From: Phoronis australis
Lineage: Eukaryota; Phoronida; Phoronidae
Assembly (NCBI GenBank): GCA_002633005.1
Contig: NMRA01000363.1
Span: 408,918 to 458,548 of the forward strand
DNA: 49,631 bases
Direction of reading: 5' to 3'
In this document: positions 1 through 12,577 of the stretch, in pieces
How positions within the stretch are numbered: position 1 is the stretch's first letter
Layout of the letters: each line of letters begins with the position of its first letter
Position numbers and translations under genes: made by a program
Notes under the pieces: model-generated
What the model was told of the DNA's origin: nothing
The model's input: only the letters and a program-made list of their open reading frames with translations
Database searches by the model: none

Positions 1-1616
1 CTGGTAGATTTTCCTAGTGGAATGAGTGGCGAATATGCCAAGATAACGCTTAGTTTTGTTTGAAGCCTTGGTACGTTAAGTTTGCCAAATGTAGAAAAAA
101 CTCATTGTATTTGGATAGGTCGGATGAGGGGAAGTGAATTGCACTTGTGTCCAGAATTCAATTTATCTTGGCAAAAACAAAAATTCTCAATTCTGGGAGT
201 CACATTTAGCACTAATTTATCAGAAATTCCAGACTTAAATTATTACAATGTCAAAATACAAGAGATTTACAGAGATTTGACTTGTTGGTCCAGGAGATCG
301 CTCACTACGCTAGGAAAAATAACCGTAGTTAAATCGTTTGTTTTGCCTAAATTAACGCACCTCTTGTTGTCATTACCTTCTCCATCAGACAAAGTTGTTG
401 ACTCTTTAGAAAAACATTTTTAAAAATTTATTTGTCAAAACAAAAATGACAGGATAGCTAGAAATATCATGATCCAAGATTTTTCCAACGGAGGCTGTAA
501 AATGGTCCATTTAAAAAGTTATACTAAGTCGTTAAAATTTACATGGTTCGTGAGACTTGTGATGGCCAATCAATCTTCCTGGAAATTGATTGTTATGAAA
601 AACCGCTTTTTAGCTGGAAAAAACCTTATTCATGTTGGGGCCAAATTTTATAATCAATGCCCGGTAATTCTTAAGAATGTCTTTTGGAAAGAAGTATTTT
701 TAGTTGTTGGGGAAGTACTCTCTAGTATCTCAGATTATCACATTAAAGAGGAATTTAATTACGAACAACTCTGGTATAATGAACATATTTTAATTGATAA
801 AAAGTCTGTTTTCTACAATGACTGGTATAAAAGAGGGATAATTTTTATCCACGATTTGTTGAACCATAATGGTTATTTTATGTCTTACCAGTGTTTTTGT
901 GAAAGATACAGGTTTTCTCCATCATTTACATCTTTTTGGGGTATTCGAAGTGCAATTCGTCAAACTATTCGTCATTCTCAAATTAGGCCATGTAGTGAAA
1001 TCGAGATAACCTTGCCTTTTTGCGCAACATTTAATTCCATTCTTATATCGAGACAAAAAGTCAATAAACAAATTTATACCCACTTAATACAAAAACTATA
1101 TAAAAAACCCAAATTTGAGGAAAATTGGGAAAAACATTTGAATACCGTAACTTTTCTTGTGATGTCCAGCTTAAATGGTTTCAAATACGTTTAACTCACA
1201 GACTACTCGGAACCAATAAATTTTTGAGTAAGATTGGTGTTAGAAATTCAGGTAGTTGTACTTTTTGTAATTCTCATTCTGAAGACCTTTTTCACTTGTA
1301 TTGGTCTTGTTTACGTGTCCAAAGTTTTTGGAAAACTGTTGAAAACTGGATAAAAAACCTCTGCGGAATTGATATGAAACTTGATCATTTTGACGTAATT
1401 TTTGGCTCCTTTAATGGACCAAAAATCATAAATCTACTTTTATGTTTAGGCAAGTACCACATACACAAGCAAAGACTTCAGAATGTAGAACCATGTTTTG
1501 CACTTTTTAAACATTTTGTTTTTGATTACTACAAAGTAGAAAAGGTTATGTACTACAACCAGTGCAGGTATCTCGACTTCGAGGAACGATGGGCCCCTAT
1601 AGCACCTTTATTTTAA
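1..1616 (+). pseudogene. LINE ORF2 C-terminal half, broken (L1/Tx1-like)
   Basis: Three stretches read as one decayed protein. The first (82-423) has the RT thumb-type signature with W-S-R-R-S-L-T-T-L-G-K-I and a following LPKLTHL. It continues in the same frame through a single TAA at 421-423 into 469-1194, which carries the family pattern IQDFSNGGCKMVHLKSYTKS. A frameshift in the A-run near 1127-1134 then moves reading to the frame ending at 1616, where HRLLGTNKF precedes a Cys-rich knuckle (CTFC, then H and C about ten residues on). An upstream in-frame stop lies at 61-63. These patterns are typical of the region after the RT domain in L1/Tx1-group LINEs of invertebrates. A dead copy; the clade is inferred by eye. 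Confidence 0.8.
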
Positions 1617-1735
1617 TTTATACTACATACAACCAATGGCCCCCTGTGTATGAATGTGAGTGTGACTGTGCGCGTGAATGTTTATACTGTTTGACTTTAT
1701 TGTATTTGCTTTACGATAACAATAAAAGTGTGCCA
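1..1735 (+). mobile_element. L1/Tx1-like LINE, 3' half
   Basis: Non-LTR retrotransposon remnant entering from the left edge. It holds the post-catalytic part of the reverse transcriptase, the C-terminal zinc-knuckle region and an AT-rich 3' tail with an AATAAA at 1721-1726. The 5' part of the element (endonuclease and RT catalytic core) lies outside the window or is lost. The 3' boundary is uncertain; I place it just after the AATAAA because coding similarity ends at 1616 and nothing recognisable follows. Confidence 0.8.
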
Positions 1736-4700
1736 AAGCATACAGCCGTGAGGAGTGCATCGATTTCGTTTGTTTTAGCGGCAATAGCAACTGTGGAGGC
1801 CAAGAGCCACAGACATTTTTAGTGTCGAAACCAAACTCTATTACAGTCTGGTGTTTGTCTCTTACAAATTGGCCACTGGTCATGTAAGACTTAAGTCAAT
1901 CTGTGTATTTAGATCATCTGAACATACCATGCAGCTGCAACCTTAATTCGCGTAATTTGAGCAATAATCCAAGTCGATAAATTCGTTATGTGATCACCAT
2001 TGCCATTGCCCACAATGTTACTCGAGCAGAGTTTTAAAAACACTTGCTTTTTGATTTACAGTGATTCTTTCTTTGCATCTCATAAATTTAATCTAAAAAG
2101 GAGAGTAGCGTGCAATTGGAGTAAACTGGACGCAACTGAATATATGATTGCACCAGTAAAAACAGAAATCTAATAAAGACGAGACTAATTGAAATGTTGA
2201 ACAAGAAGCAAACCACTCTTGTGTTCCGTATTCTGAAGACCCTAACGGAAATACAAGATTGCGAGATATCGCCATGTATTGCAAGCGAAGAACATGATTC
2301 TTGTGAAGCATACATAGCGTACGCGACACTTGCAATTGCCCGGGATCACGCCCTTGTTAGTCACAGTCCAGGTAAAATATAGGTTTCTACATAACAAGGT
2401 GATGTTTCACAAAGCAACACAGTGAGCTTTTAATGGCAAGTTAGGTAAGTTATTTTCAGAAACGTCGTTCAATGAAAAGTATTTAAACTGCCAACTTTCT
2501 ACTTGTCTCTCTTGAAAAGCGTTTTTGCGTCTCAAATGGTGTTGATAAAAGGAAGTACAAACGGAAAATTTCAACACATGAAGTTGTTGTAAAGTTTCAT
2601 ACCAAAAAACTTAATTGTAAACGTAACGGTGAATTCCGTTGTTCTTCAACTTCGGATGGAAATTAGGCAAAAACAGCACTGGAGTGCTGGACACAGCTGC
2701 TTTATTTCGCTACTGAACAGTACTGTAGTGGGTCGTAGGCGCACGTAGGCGCAGCCAACCACCTTTTGGCATTTGAACGTGGCGCCTACGCACCGCACTG
2801 CTCAATGTGATACGGTGGGCTGTAGGCGCCTACTTACCCCTAATTTTGCCACTAGAAATCGAAGTTCAACACTTCGTTATTGGAATCATATGGGAGACAA
2901 GAGTTCTATAGCGACTCCATTTTTTCCTGGACATGGCTTTCGAATAACCTCGGAATAAATGGAAAATCTATTTCCAAAATTGTATGTCAATCTTGTCGCC
3001 CAATTGGAGTGGGAGATAGAAATTATCTTGGTCGATGATACTCAGTTTGTGAAAAAATCAGGATTATTCTAAAAACCCCTCGACCAACCACCCCCTCAAC
3101 CCACGACTCGATCTTAACATATATGTAGAACAAGAGCTGATTTGCAGGATCAACGAGTTGGGCCGTGAGCTTGGGTGACTCTTTCTGCGTACCTTAACAC
3201 CAGGTAATCCATATTGGCTCATTTGTATCACGCAATTTACACAAGGTATTGTTTTGACATAAAATTTTAAACAATCTGTGTTACAAGGGGTCGTGCCTTC
3301 TCCGGCGTGTCAGAAAACAGTTATTTACAGACATCTTACCTGTCTAGGTGTACCGCAAACGGTATTGGGCCACCTGCCAGTTTTCACTTATTTAGTCCAG
3401 TCGGTGCAGCAAATAAAAGTAGGCACCCGTCATCCGAACGTACGGGTCATAATGTTTTTATTTAGTGTTCTGTGTAACGCGTGACATTCACCAATAAACA
3501 AATGAGGGTTTGTGTGCGTACATATATTCACTGGCGAGTATCAAAATGGCGTTCGAAGGTCATGCACTTAGGTTAATAATCGTACCGGTATGGTCCAGTA
3601 TCAGGCCAGCGTTTACCGTTGAACAATCCGCGATCATGACCTAGGTATGCTCTGTTTCTGACTGAACGTTCACCAATATCTAAATAAATATTCAAAATCA
3701 TTAATCAACAGTGGCAGTAGTGCTTGGAACAGAATTGTAATAACTAGTCATGGTTACAATATGATTACTGTTGGAGTTACATGCATTCCAAAGTTAAGTG
3801 TCACGTATTATTCCTGACAACATTCACGACTATGATGACAGCCGTAGCAAGCACAGCAAATTAGTAAAACGTTTGTTTTTTAATCTTACATCCTCACAAG
3901 TAAGTTACGCGAAGACAAACTACTCTCTAAAGCATCACCTAAGACACTGTTTAAAATTCATCTCTATTATAGGAGGTAAGGCTGAACACCTTCGTTACAA
4001 AGAATCTCACTTTTAACGTTTTAAGTGTGAACTTCAGAAACATGAAACTACAGATTTGTAAAATCCTTGATTGTCTACATGTTTATACAGAAGCATGTAA
4101 TGCAAAATAAGCCAAGATGCATTATAACCTTATTTGTGCGAGTAAAAGTCTTGCGGAAAAACTTGAGAGCGTTCACGCGACTCTTAAAAATATCCCCAAA
4201 ATGTCGACTTCTTCCATCCGAATTGAATAGCATTGCAAATTGTGATCATCCGGGTATTGTTAGAGTGTTTGAAAAAGCTGTACCCCATGATATTCTTTTC
4301 ATTTACAATATTAAGAAAAGATGGCCATATGTCTGGGATCTTTGCAGGAACACAGTGGTGAAGTGTATTCGAAATTGTCTGAATACTACCTGTATTTTAG
4401 TCGGTGAGGACTTCCAATCAGTGCGTGTTATCATGACGCATCTCCCTATGGCCTGATTCAGGGAAGGAGAGATACAATAGACTTTCCTTTGCCGTAGTAC
4501 AGATCTAGTGTTTGATAGCTTGTAAGAGTTAAAAAGATTTAATTTGATTACTATTCGGTTTTGGCAATTCTAGCCGCAGAAAAACGACGCTAGACTGCAA
4601 CATGAAAACGACTGTTAGCAGTTGTTGTCAGCTAACACAGTTGCAGTTTTTGGGCCGAGCAATAGACTAAAATGTTTGCCAAGCCTAAGTCTAAATTAAA

Positions 4701-7700
4701 CACCGTGCAAATTAGTGATGTGCTTTGTCAACTGGACTGTGGCGACAGCTATGAGTTTTACGTTGGCATGACACCGCCATGACCGTCATGGCTGAAGACA
4801 AATAAGATGCCAACAGTGCCGTGTGTAGCCATTCCATTAACACTTGCTACGCTGTATGATTTCCTGAAGTCAATGTTCTTGATAACAATAACTGTCAGTG
4901 TCAAATAAACAGCAGGTTGCGTAATCCAGGAAGTATCCGAACAAAGAATAGTAGAAATTTACCGGAAGTTCGCATTACAGGAGAACAGTAAGAGCTAAAG
5001 ATATTTTCGGGTTCGATTTTGTTAAAAAATTTAGATCCCAGTGCCTGCTTCTTTCTCTTGATACAGTATTATTTATTGAACATGCGCGTCAGCGTCCGTT
5101 GAATGCATGGTAGGGTATTGTGATTGCCTTGCATGTCATCAAGTTTTGTTTTATACCCAGAATTGCTTTGGATTTTGCAAACATTTTTATGATGGATATA
5201 AATTTCATTTTATAGTCTTGTTTTTATTAGATTTCGTACTGTACCGCACTGTTCTTTTGACCGTTTGGATGTGGAAAGGTTGTTACTTGGTGAAGTTAAT
5301 TTCGCTTTTTGTTTTTGTAAACGCTGCAATGTTGCATTTTTCGTATAACTAACACATAGTTCACGAACAACGTTCATCTCGTTAAAGTCACGAAAAATAG
5401 TAGTTTTGGCGAAATCGGTCCAAAAGGAGCTGTGTCGAGTTCTCGCTTCACGGAACTCTAGCTCTGAGGTCTTTTCATGGATTCTTCTGAAAGTTTGTAC
5501 AGTGATAAATTTCGTATATGGCTACGTCTTGCTCATCTCGAGTTATTTTTCTTGGCTTCTACAAGTGCTATGAAATGATAATTGTATGTTTCTGGCGTCA
5601 ACTCAGGCTATTCGACATTTAATGACATTTAAGGTCCGACACTGGTCTCAGGCTTCATCGCAGACATACGTCTCAAGGGTTAATAACAATATATGTATGC
5701 TTTCTATACCCTTCTTTCTAATCGCACGACCAATCGACATGTAATTTAGATGCACCATGTAACTCGTTAATAGCTTGAGACCTGTTGCTTTTGGTTCAAA
5801 CCGGATGCGTGATGGCGTTGTAGCGTCTCTTTGTAGGTATTCCGTCCATTGGCGGATCGTTTTGGTACCACGAAAGATCCCTTCAAGTGCTACCTGCATG
5901 GTGCCATCCGCGTTTCGCTACGACTTGCCGCTCTCAAGTTATTCAGGGTTTTCCGACTTCTCGTGCCGCATCTCCAGCGTCCCTTGGAGGATACTGCTGA
6001 AATTTGGTGGATAGATCTTGCGCTGTCCTCTTGTTTTTTGCTCCAGTCTTCAACTGTACCTCTAACGAGATATTTGTGAAGCTCTATGATCAGGAGACTG
6101 TTCTGTTATTGAATGTGGAAACGCTGCACTTGTGTTAAGCTATCATACTATGTTACACATAGCTTTTTTCGTCCGATCCAATAACTTGTACATGTATCTT
6201 GCTAAGAGCTCGAGGCCTATGTGCTGGGAGAAATCGAATCAAACATGGCCCAGTGACAATGTGCCCGTCTCAGCATATTGGAGAGTTGTCTACCACACGT
6301 TTGTTCTTTTAATGAAAGGCGCTTCACTGTTTTGTTGTTCTATCGTGGAATTTTTCGTCAGATCAAAAGGTCACACGTCCATCTTTAATCTTTATCTTCA
6401 CTATCACCATCACTAGATTCGTAGTCAATGCGAGTCGCGTTCTTGACAGCGTCAGCGTACGGTGGGAGAAGCATACGAGAATGCCCGTCTGCCACCTATG
6501 TATAAACACTTCATTTCCTTGTTTGCTCTCGGGTCGTTGTCGACATCACTTCTCATTCAATTTCAGCAATCGTTGCTCCTCAGAGCTCTTTCATTGGATT
6601 CTCTGAAGGACATGTACAGTTTACATTCTTTATTTTTGACCTGCGTGCTACCATAGACTATAGTACATTGACCGCCAACTCCGTATACTTTTAATGGAGA
6701 AAATATGTGCTGTTTCGTACAAGCCGTTACATCATTATTCACTAGCGACACCTGACCAAATTATGTGGTGTAATTTCCGGCAAGTACGTCGTCTGCTAAT
6801 CATGGTCGGTTGCTGTGTGTCCGAGTGTTCGGCCACACTGGCGAAGCGCAATTGCGTTAACGTCCGCAGCGTACGGAGACCGCATAATCGGATGTGTCTT
6901 GTATAAACGTTAATGAAAAGACTTTATACATATATTCAAGACATTTTGATGATGCATGTTATTTAAGAACTTCTGGTAGGCTTACTACTTAATTCTGTCT
7001 CACATATCTTTTCTTCTTTTTGATGAACATTAGCTGGCAATTTTTTATGCTAAATTCTTTCGAAAGATAGTGATTCACGAGGAACTCCAGCCATAATCTA
7101 GTGAGCGAATTAACAGGACCAAAAAACGTAACTCTTTGGCTGCAGGCATAACATTGTGAGCCCCCGCATTTCCTCACTGATGCCGTAAGGCTCCCAGCTG
7201 TTTTCCGCCATTTTTGTCTAGTGTAGCACTCTCCAATATGGCGTCATTGACAACGCGAGCTGCCTGTATCTGAGAAAGGTGCCCGGTCTATGTGATGCCT
7301 ACGGTTGCTACAGTGCAAACATGCACAATACTTGGTCTACCATTTTCCCGCAGTAAGTGCATGAACCAATCAGATCACCAATGACGCAAAGTTTTCGAAA
7401 ACAAGTCTGATTCTTAGGGAGTCATGTCACTGCTCTATTTATTTTCAAAACTTTATTGTGTTATAAATATAATTTCTTTATGTTCAAATCAATGAGGCCA
7501 CTAAATATGAATGCATTTAACACAATTAATGAATTGTAAAAACCAAAACTTATGCTCTATCAACATGAGACAAAAGCAGTACACATCTTTATTAAAATGG
7601 GTCAGAAGATAGAAACAAAGGACAAGAGAGAAGAGTTTCCATCACTTACAACGTCGACTTTCGACATAGATGTTGGGGAGGAACATCAGTCTGGAGACAA

Positions 7701-8503
7701 CAACACGGAATCGTACGAAGGCGATGATTTTCGAACTTTGATTCATTGTGTTGTATGTCATTTTTCCTTACTGGTCAGGATTACTTGTGGATCCAGGAAC
7801 AAGAACTGAACGAGCCAGGGTTCCTGATAACGTTGGTGAACGGTAACATCTATTTAAGGTATTACAACTGTCATCGATATTGTCATCTTCTCTGTTTTCA
7901 TCCAACCTTCCCAGATGAAAACATGAATGAAGAGGACCTTCAGTACTTGAGTGACCACAGAATACTGTGTGACTTATGTTTAATTATTCAACGGTTCTTT
8001 TAAGAACCATTTCACGCTATACCTATGGCTCATGCACAGTACAACCAACAGCCCTTCTAAGGGTCACTTAACACTTACCAGGCAAAATGATCACTTGAGA
8101 ATGTTGAATTATAAACACACGGAGGTTAGACCAGTGAAATCGTTGCAGAGGCGCATTTTTAATCCGAAAAAAAATTTCTAAACAAAAACGTTATATAGGT
8201 TTCTTTTACATGCACAGGTACTCCTTAAAATTTGTGCACAAATACACTTTCGTATTTTTTCCAGTATGTGAACCACGAATCAACATCTGTCCGGTAAATA
8301 TGCTGCTATTGTGCAAGCAGATGACAAAATCAGTCGGCACCGAAATTTGAATTTTGCAATTACATGACCAGTGGCATTGCCAAAAGTACCCTCGATACCA
8401 ACAGTTCTACTATCGGAAGACTTTGAACTACGCTTCAATACCGAAGTCATTTTTTTTCGATGTACTGGACAGTAAACTAGATTCGAGAATTTCCCGTCAC
8501 TAT
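1736..8503. other. Long stretch without recognised genes
   Basis: About 6.8 kb in which I recognise no domain, RNA gene or clear repeat. Open frames are short (none above 129 codons) and have no family signature, including 4067-4456 (+), 5648-5899 (-), 6132-6416 (+) and 7552-7809 (+). Composition is AT-rich with ordinary short microsatellite-like runs. Given the minus-strand EGF gene to the right, it may be intergenic or intronic sequence filled with diverged repeats. Confidence 0.5.
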
Positions 8504-9150
8504 AGTGGCACTGCGGCCGCGGCCAATTTGCACACCCAAACTATTAAAATTTTGGGGTAGGCCAAGTTTGGGGTCATTTTCTAGGTAGGCATTGCATGTA
8601 GGCTCAGTGAATGTGGTTTGTTTGTATTTGTGAACATGCTGAGAATGAAAAAAGGGCACTTTCTCGGCTGTAAACGAACTCTTCTTCAAGATGGTGGGCC
8701 CCTGTTGTAATTTTGCATTGCTGTGTAGCAAATGAGAAATTGGCCACGATTTCAGGTAGCCCTCAAACAAGCCAGATTTGCAAACAAACAAGTTGGTTGA
8801 CAGTACTTTTAGACCACATTTTTGGAATTGGTAGGAAATTTGCTTTCGCAATCTTATGTTGGCTTTAATCGAGCATCGGCAGGAAAGTGGTGATTTTGGG
8901 GTGAAAAGTGCCGATTTTGCGTTTTTTGCCCTTATTTTTCTTAGTTCAGCTTGGTTTCCACTGGGAGTGAAAGGGTCAAAAATACAAGAGAGTACAAAGT
9001 TTCTGTGCTCATCTGTAGGGCTTGTGATGTGAAATGACTCAAAACTTTTCTTTATTTGCATGCAGTTTTTGACAGAGTGAAGAAAGGGTGAAGAATCCAT
9101 TGAGGGGTGTTCTGATAGGCAAATCCCTGTGAGAACTGTTCAGTGCCTCC
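8504..9150 (+). mobile_element. TTAA-type inverted-repeat element, copy A
   Basis: About 650 bp closely matching 10257-10913 along its whole length, with small indels and substitutions. The right end reads AACTGTTCAGTGCCTCC followed directly by TTAA (9151-9154). Its reverse complement matches the left end of copy B (GGTGGCACTGAATAGTT preceded by TTAA). Terminal inverted repeats and TTAA at the ends are what piggyBac-type and some other DNA transposons leave. The left flank of this copy is diverged (TATA instead of TTAA) and lacks 12 bases found in copy B. No transposase is visible, so it is non-autonomous. A 207-codon minus-strand open frame (9100-8477) runs through it but does not hold in copy B. 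Confidence 0.65.
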
Positions 9151-9276
9151 TTAAAAGAAGTGGTCAAATTTCAACTTTCAAATTTTTCCAAGTTTTGGCA
9201 CTAATTCTTCTCTATGTCACTAATCAAAGTCTTGACAGTAGTTTATGTTGATTTATTTTTACATTATTTACATTAC

Positions 9277-9482
9277 AGCCCTAATCTTTACCCTAGCTAG
9301 CCCTAACCGGCCTAGACCTAATCCAAACCATAACCGTGGGACCCTAAGGCTAACACCAGAACCCTTGCCCTAACCCTGGATGTCCAAACCTAACCCCTAC
9401 CCTAACCATAACCCTGGCACTCTTACCCTAAGCCTGTAACCCTTCCCCTGTAACCCTAACTCTAACCTAACCCTAACCCCGG
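9277..9482 (+). repeat. Degenerate interstitial telomere-like tract (CCCTAA-rich)
   Basis: About 200 bp made largely of variants of CCCTAA, including exact CCCTAACCCTAA-type runs near the right end and many diverged units such as CCATAACC and CCCTTACC. The C-rich strand is on +, so the TTAGGG strand is on -. The vertebrate-type motif is also the telomere repeat of most invertebrate deuterostomes, molluscs and cnidarians. The heavy divergence argues for an old interstitial tract rather than a chromosome end. Confidence 0.8.
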
Positions 9483-10252
9483 GTGCATGATTACGGTGAC
9501 ATTTCTTCCCGTCCAGTTGTTTGGTCTCACGGTAACTGCTTTCTCTTTTAGTGCTTAACGTGAACTTCTAAAAAAGAAAGTGTTGACCCTGTGCCATCGC
9601 CATCAGCGAGGTAGGTGACCCCCTTAGCTTCAACATGTGGGAGATGCACAGCACCGCAACCGTCTATTGCGCCATCTGGCTGTCTTGGAGTATTGAAGGG
9701 GTAGGGGTGTTTGTTGAATGAACTGTGTCCCTTATGAATTGTTCTTTTTCTCCCTCTGCTCCTAATGAAACCGTGTAGCTTTCCAGGCTACTTTATATGT
9801 GATCACCACTCAACAATAAGGTTGTGAGAGAAAGTAATTGCTGTACAAATTTATTGTTTCCATGCCTTTTGTGGTTATCCAAGTCAACTTCTGTCAATAA
9901 ATATGTCCCCTGTACAAAACGAGTGAGCCAAGGTGAGGATTATGGTCAAGCTGTGGGGTCAGGAAACTAACTTGAATTAAACTTTTATTGTTTATTTCAC
10001 ATTTAAGTTTATCACTTTTCTCGAATTTGTCCCATCAAAAGTCAGTATAGTGCCAAACAGAGCACAAAACTACATCGGGTGTCTTAATCTGTGTAAAATT
10101 GGTCTCGCTTGAAAACCCCATCCTTCGAGCTGGTTACATCCGATCACCTTATAAAAACAAAATTGGCCACCGGTTCAACTTTTTATTTGAAACAGCAGGT
10201 AAGCAGATGGAGAGGAACTATTCTGAACCAAATTTGGAAAATGTGGTCTTAT
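9483..10252. other. Spacer between telomere-like tract and copy B
   Basis: About 770 bp with no coding signature or repeat I recognise. It separates the telomere-like tract from the second TTAA-type element copy. Confidence 0.4.
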
Positions 10253-10913
10253 TTAAGGTGGCACTGAATAGTTGGGCTGCGGCCGCAGCCAATTTGCACT
10301 CCCAAAATATTAAAATTTTGGGTAGGACAAGTTTGGGGGAATTTTGTAGGTAGGCATTGCATGTAGGCTCAGTGAAAGTGGTTTGTTTGTATTTGTGAAC
10401 ATGCTGAGAATGAAAAAAGGCCACTTTCTCGCTGTAGCTGCACTCTTCTTCAAGATGGTGGCCCCCTGTTGTTATTGTGTATTGCTGTGTAGCAACTGAG
10501 AAATTGGCCACGATTTCGGGTAGCCCTTAAACAAGCCAGATTTGCAAACAAACTAGTTGGTTTACAATATTTTTGGACCACATTTTTGGAATTGGTAGGA
10601 AATTTGCTTTCGTAATCTAATGTTGGCTTTAGTCGAGCATCGGCAGGGAAGTGGTGATTTTGGGGTGAAAGGTGCCGATGTTGCGTTTTTTTGCTTTTAT
10701 TTTTCTTAGTTCAGCTTGGTTTCCACTGGGAGTAAAAGGGTCAAAAATACAAGAGAGTGCAGTTTCTGTGCTCATCTGTAGGCCTTGTGATGTGAAATGA
10801 CTCAAAACTTTTCTTTATTTGCATGCAGTTTTTGACAGAGTGAAGAAAGGGTGAAGAGTCCATTGACGTGTGCTCTGATAGGCAAATCCCTGTGAGAACT
10901 GTTCAGTGCCTCC
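10253..10913 (+). mobile_element. TTAA-type inverted-repeat element, copy B
   Basis: Second copy of the element at 8504-9150, same orientation. TTAA at 10253-10256 precedes GGTGGCACTGAATAGTT; the right end AACTGTTCAGTGCCTCC stops at 10913 and is followed by TTTT rather than TTAA, so one target-site copy has mutated or been lost. Near the left end is a perfect 16-bp palindrome, GGCTGCGGCCGCAGCC (10275-10290), containing a NotI site; copy A has only GCGGCCGC there. Non-autonomous: no transposase frame. Confidence 0.65.
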
Positions 10914-12454
10914 TTTTCACTAAACCGGAAACTGCAACAGATAATTTAGGAGAGTGGCGCCTCCTCTGGGGTAGCATGGAAATTAATGTAGGAGTTGTGA
11001 ATCTGTTGTCTATAATCTATGGTGCTACTAAATGACGATTATGGTAGGTCTTATCGTAGGCGGATATTGTTGTCAAGTGTGCTAAAGAGTGGCAGGATGA
11101 ATGTTTAGATTGTTTCATTTATGGTACTATTATCTAGCCGAGTTTTATGGCTTGAAAAGTCTGAAATACGAATACGCGTAAACAATACCTTCTAAACATT
11201 TCGTGGCGAATCTAGGGAGAGGGCGAGGAGAGAGGGAGGGGATGGGGGAGGGGGGTTCTTGAAATTTGAAAATGAATTGATATCCAACACAATTTCAAAT
11301 TCTTTAAGAAAAACCCATAAAATACCTGGTGGACAATATGAATTCTGTTTCAGTGGCAGAGAATCACTGTGCATAATGCAGTTTAGTCTGCTTTTCTCGT
11401 TCTGTTCCACTTTTAAGTCCACCCGCGTTACATAATAACTAAACGTACATTGCAAGTCTCGTGCACATAAGTATTCGGCGGAAAAAACAGAATCACACGA
11501 TATAAAATGGGGTATTACTCAGTTTCGTGCACATAATAGGATTATCTGATCAAACATTTTAAAATATGCAGTTTCATGGTCTATCATTATTATTCACGAA
11601 CGTGATTAAGAAATGCGGTAATTTCTAACGAATGTGCTCATGCAGTAGTTAATAAAATGCGTTGACAACAATGCCATTGAATCGCTTCAAAATTCTAGGT
11701 ACGATAAGCTAAACTGTAACCCAGGACCAGCTGATACCAACCCGCGATACAAATTCAAAGAACGGTAGCCCTAAATTTCACAAACACACCAAAAAGCTTC
11801 AACTCCGGGAATCAGATTCTATGGCCACGCTCTAAACTCCAGCTTATGATTGGAGAGTCGGTAATAGAATCTGGCCCCTGCACTGGAGTTTGGTCACCAG
11901 GTATGGGACCTCTTGTTTGAGTTTGCTGGTCCGGAACTGGAGTTTTGTGGGACTAGAGTTTAGAGGTGCTGTCACGGAGCGAGTGTCCACTCCTTGTACA
12001 TATGTGTTATAGAACTAGTACCGGATACCTGTATAGTAGCATCGTAAATAAGTTAAAGTATAACTTACCGGAGATGACCTAAAATATGTAAATTCTCAAA
12101 GGGTGCGCAATTTCTTCGGAAGATCTTCCTTTACTTCAGTGGAAACAACGTCACACGTTTTATCGCAAACGTTGCCACGCCGTCCTGATAATCACGATCC
12201 ACTGATATATCAATATTCAGGACACTTTAAACACCGACCACCTCAAAGCAACATCCACCATTTTTATTGAAAAAAAAATAACAAACGGGACATAGGAGGT
12301 TTTAAGACTCCTCTCCTCGAGAGTAACTGTCGCAGCGTTCACAAAAGCATTCGCTATCAAAGGAAACGGAGATCTAAGTGCAAATACCAATAACAGAACA
12401 AATATACTAATGGAACAAAACTTGGCAATCTTAGGTGCACTTCGGATAGTCAAC
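10914..12454. other. Stretch without genes; purine-rich tract at 11214-11256
   Basis: No coding signature. On the + strand, 11214-11256 is an almost pure purine run with several G-blocks (GAGGGAGGGG, GGGGGAGGGGGG), so G-quadruplex or triplex folding is conceivable. Around 11815-11955 the motif AAACTCCAG and its inverse CTGGAGTTT recur several times. If the EGF gene continues past the 12.5 kb exon, this is intron downstream of it. Confidence 0.4.
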
Positions 12455-12577
12455 CTGCACAGCTCTTCCCGTTGCCAGTGAATCCAGGTCTGCACCTGCA
12501 TTCATAGGACCCGATGGTGTTCTCGCACGTGGCATTCTCATGGCACTCGTAATTTCCGGTCTCACACTCGTTTACAT
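12455..12577 (-). CDS. cbEGF exon 7 of 7 seen (most 3')
   Basis: A 123-bp exon encoding one calcium-binding EGF domain of 41 residues. Six cysteines are in the EGF order, opening VNECETGNYEC and ending GNGKSCAG. The C-x-N-x4-Y-x-C-x-C signature for Asp/Asn beta-hydroxylation is present (CENTIGSYECRC). The acceptor is AG before 12577 and the donor GT begins at 12454. Both ends are phase 1, so the first Asp codon is completed by the G of the upstream exon. Such domains form rod-like, Ca2+-stabilised extracellular chains. It is the last member seen in transcription order; whether more exons follow below 12.4 kb is not visible. Confidence 0.88.

Noticed and set aside
4067-4456. 129-codon plus frame
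   Set aside because: No recognisable motif and composition like the surrounding non-coding DNA.
5648-6079. Overlapping frames on both strands
   Set aside because: No conserved motif in any frame; possible decayed repeat only.
8477-9100. 207-codon minus-strand open frame
   Set aside because: It lies inside the TTAA-type element, and in the matching copy at 10.3-10.9 kb the frame is broken; no domain is recognisable. Most likely a chance frame in a repeat.
9277-9482. A true chromosome end
   Set aside because: The tract is short, strongly degenerate and followed by ordinary sequence on both sides; interstitial tract is the simpler reading.
12217-12501. 94-codon minus frame overlapping EGF exon 7
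   Set aside because: It reads a different frame from the EGF domain and continues into the intron; a shadow of the real exon.
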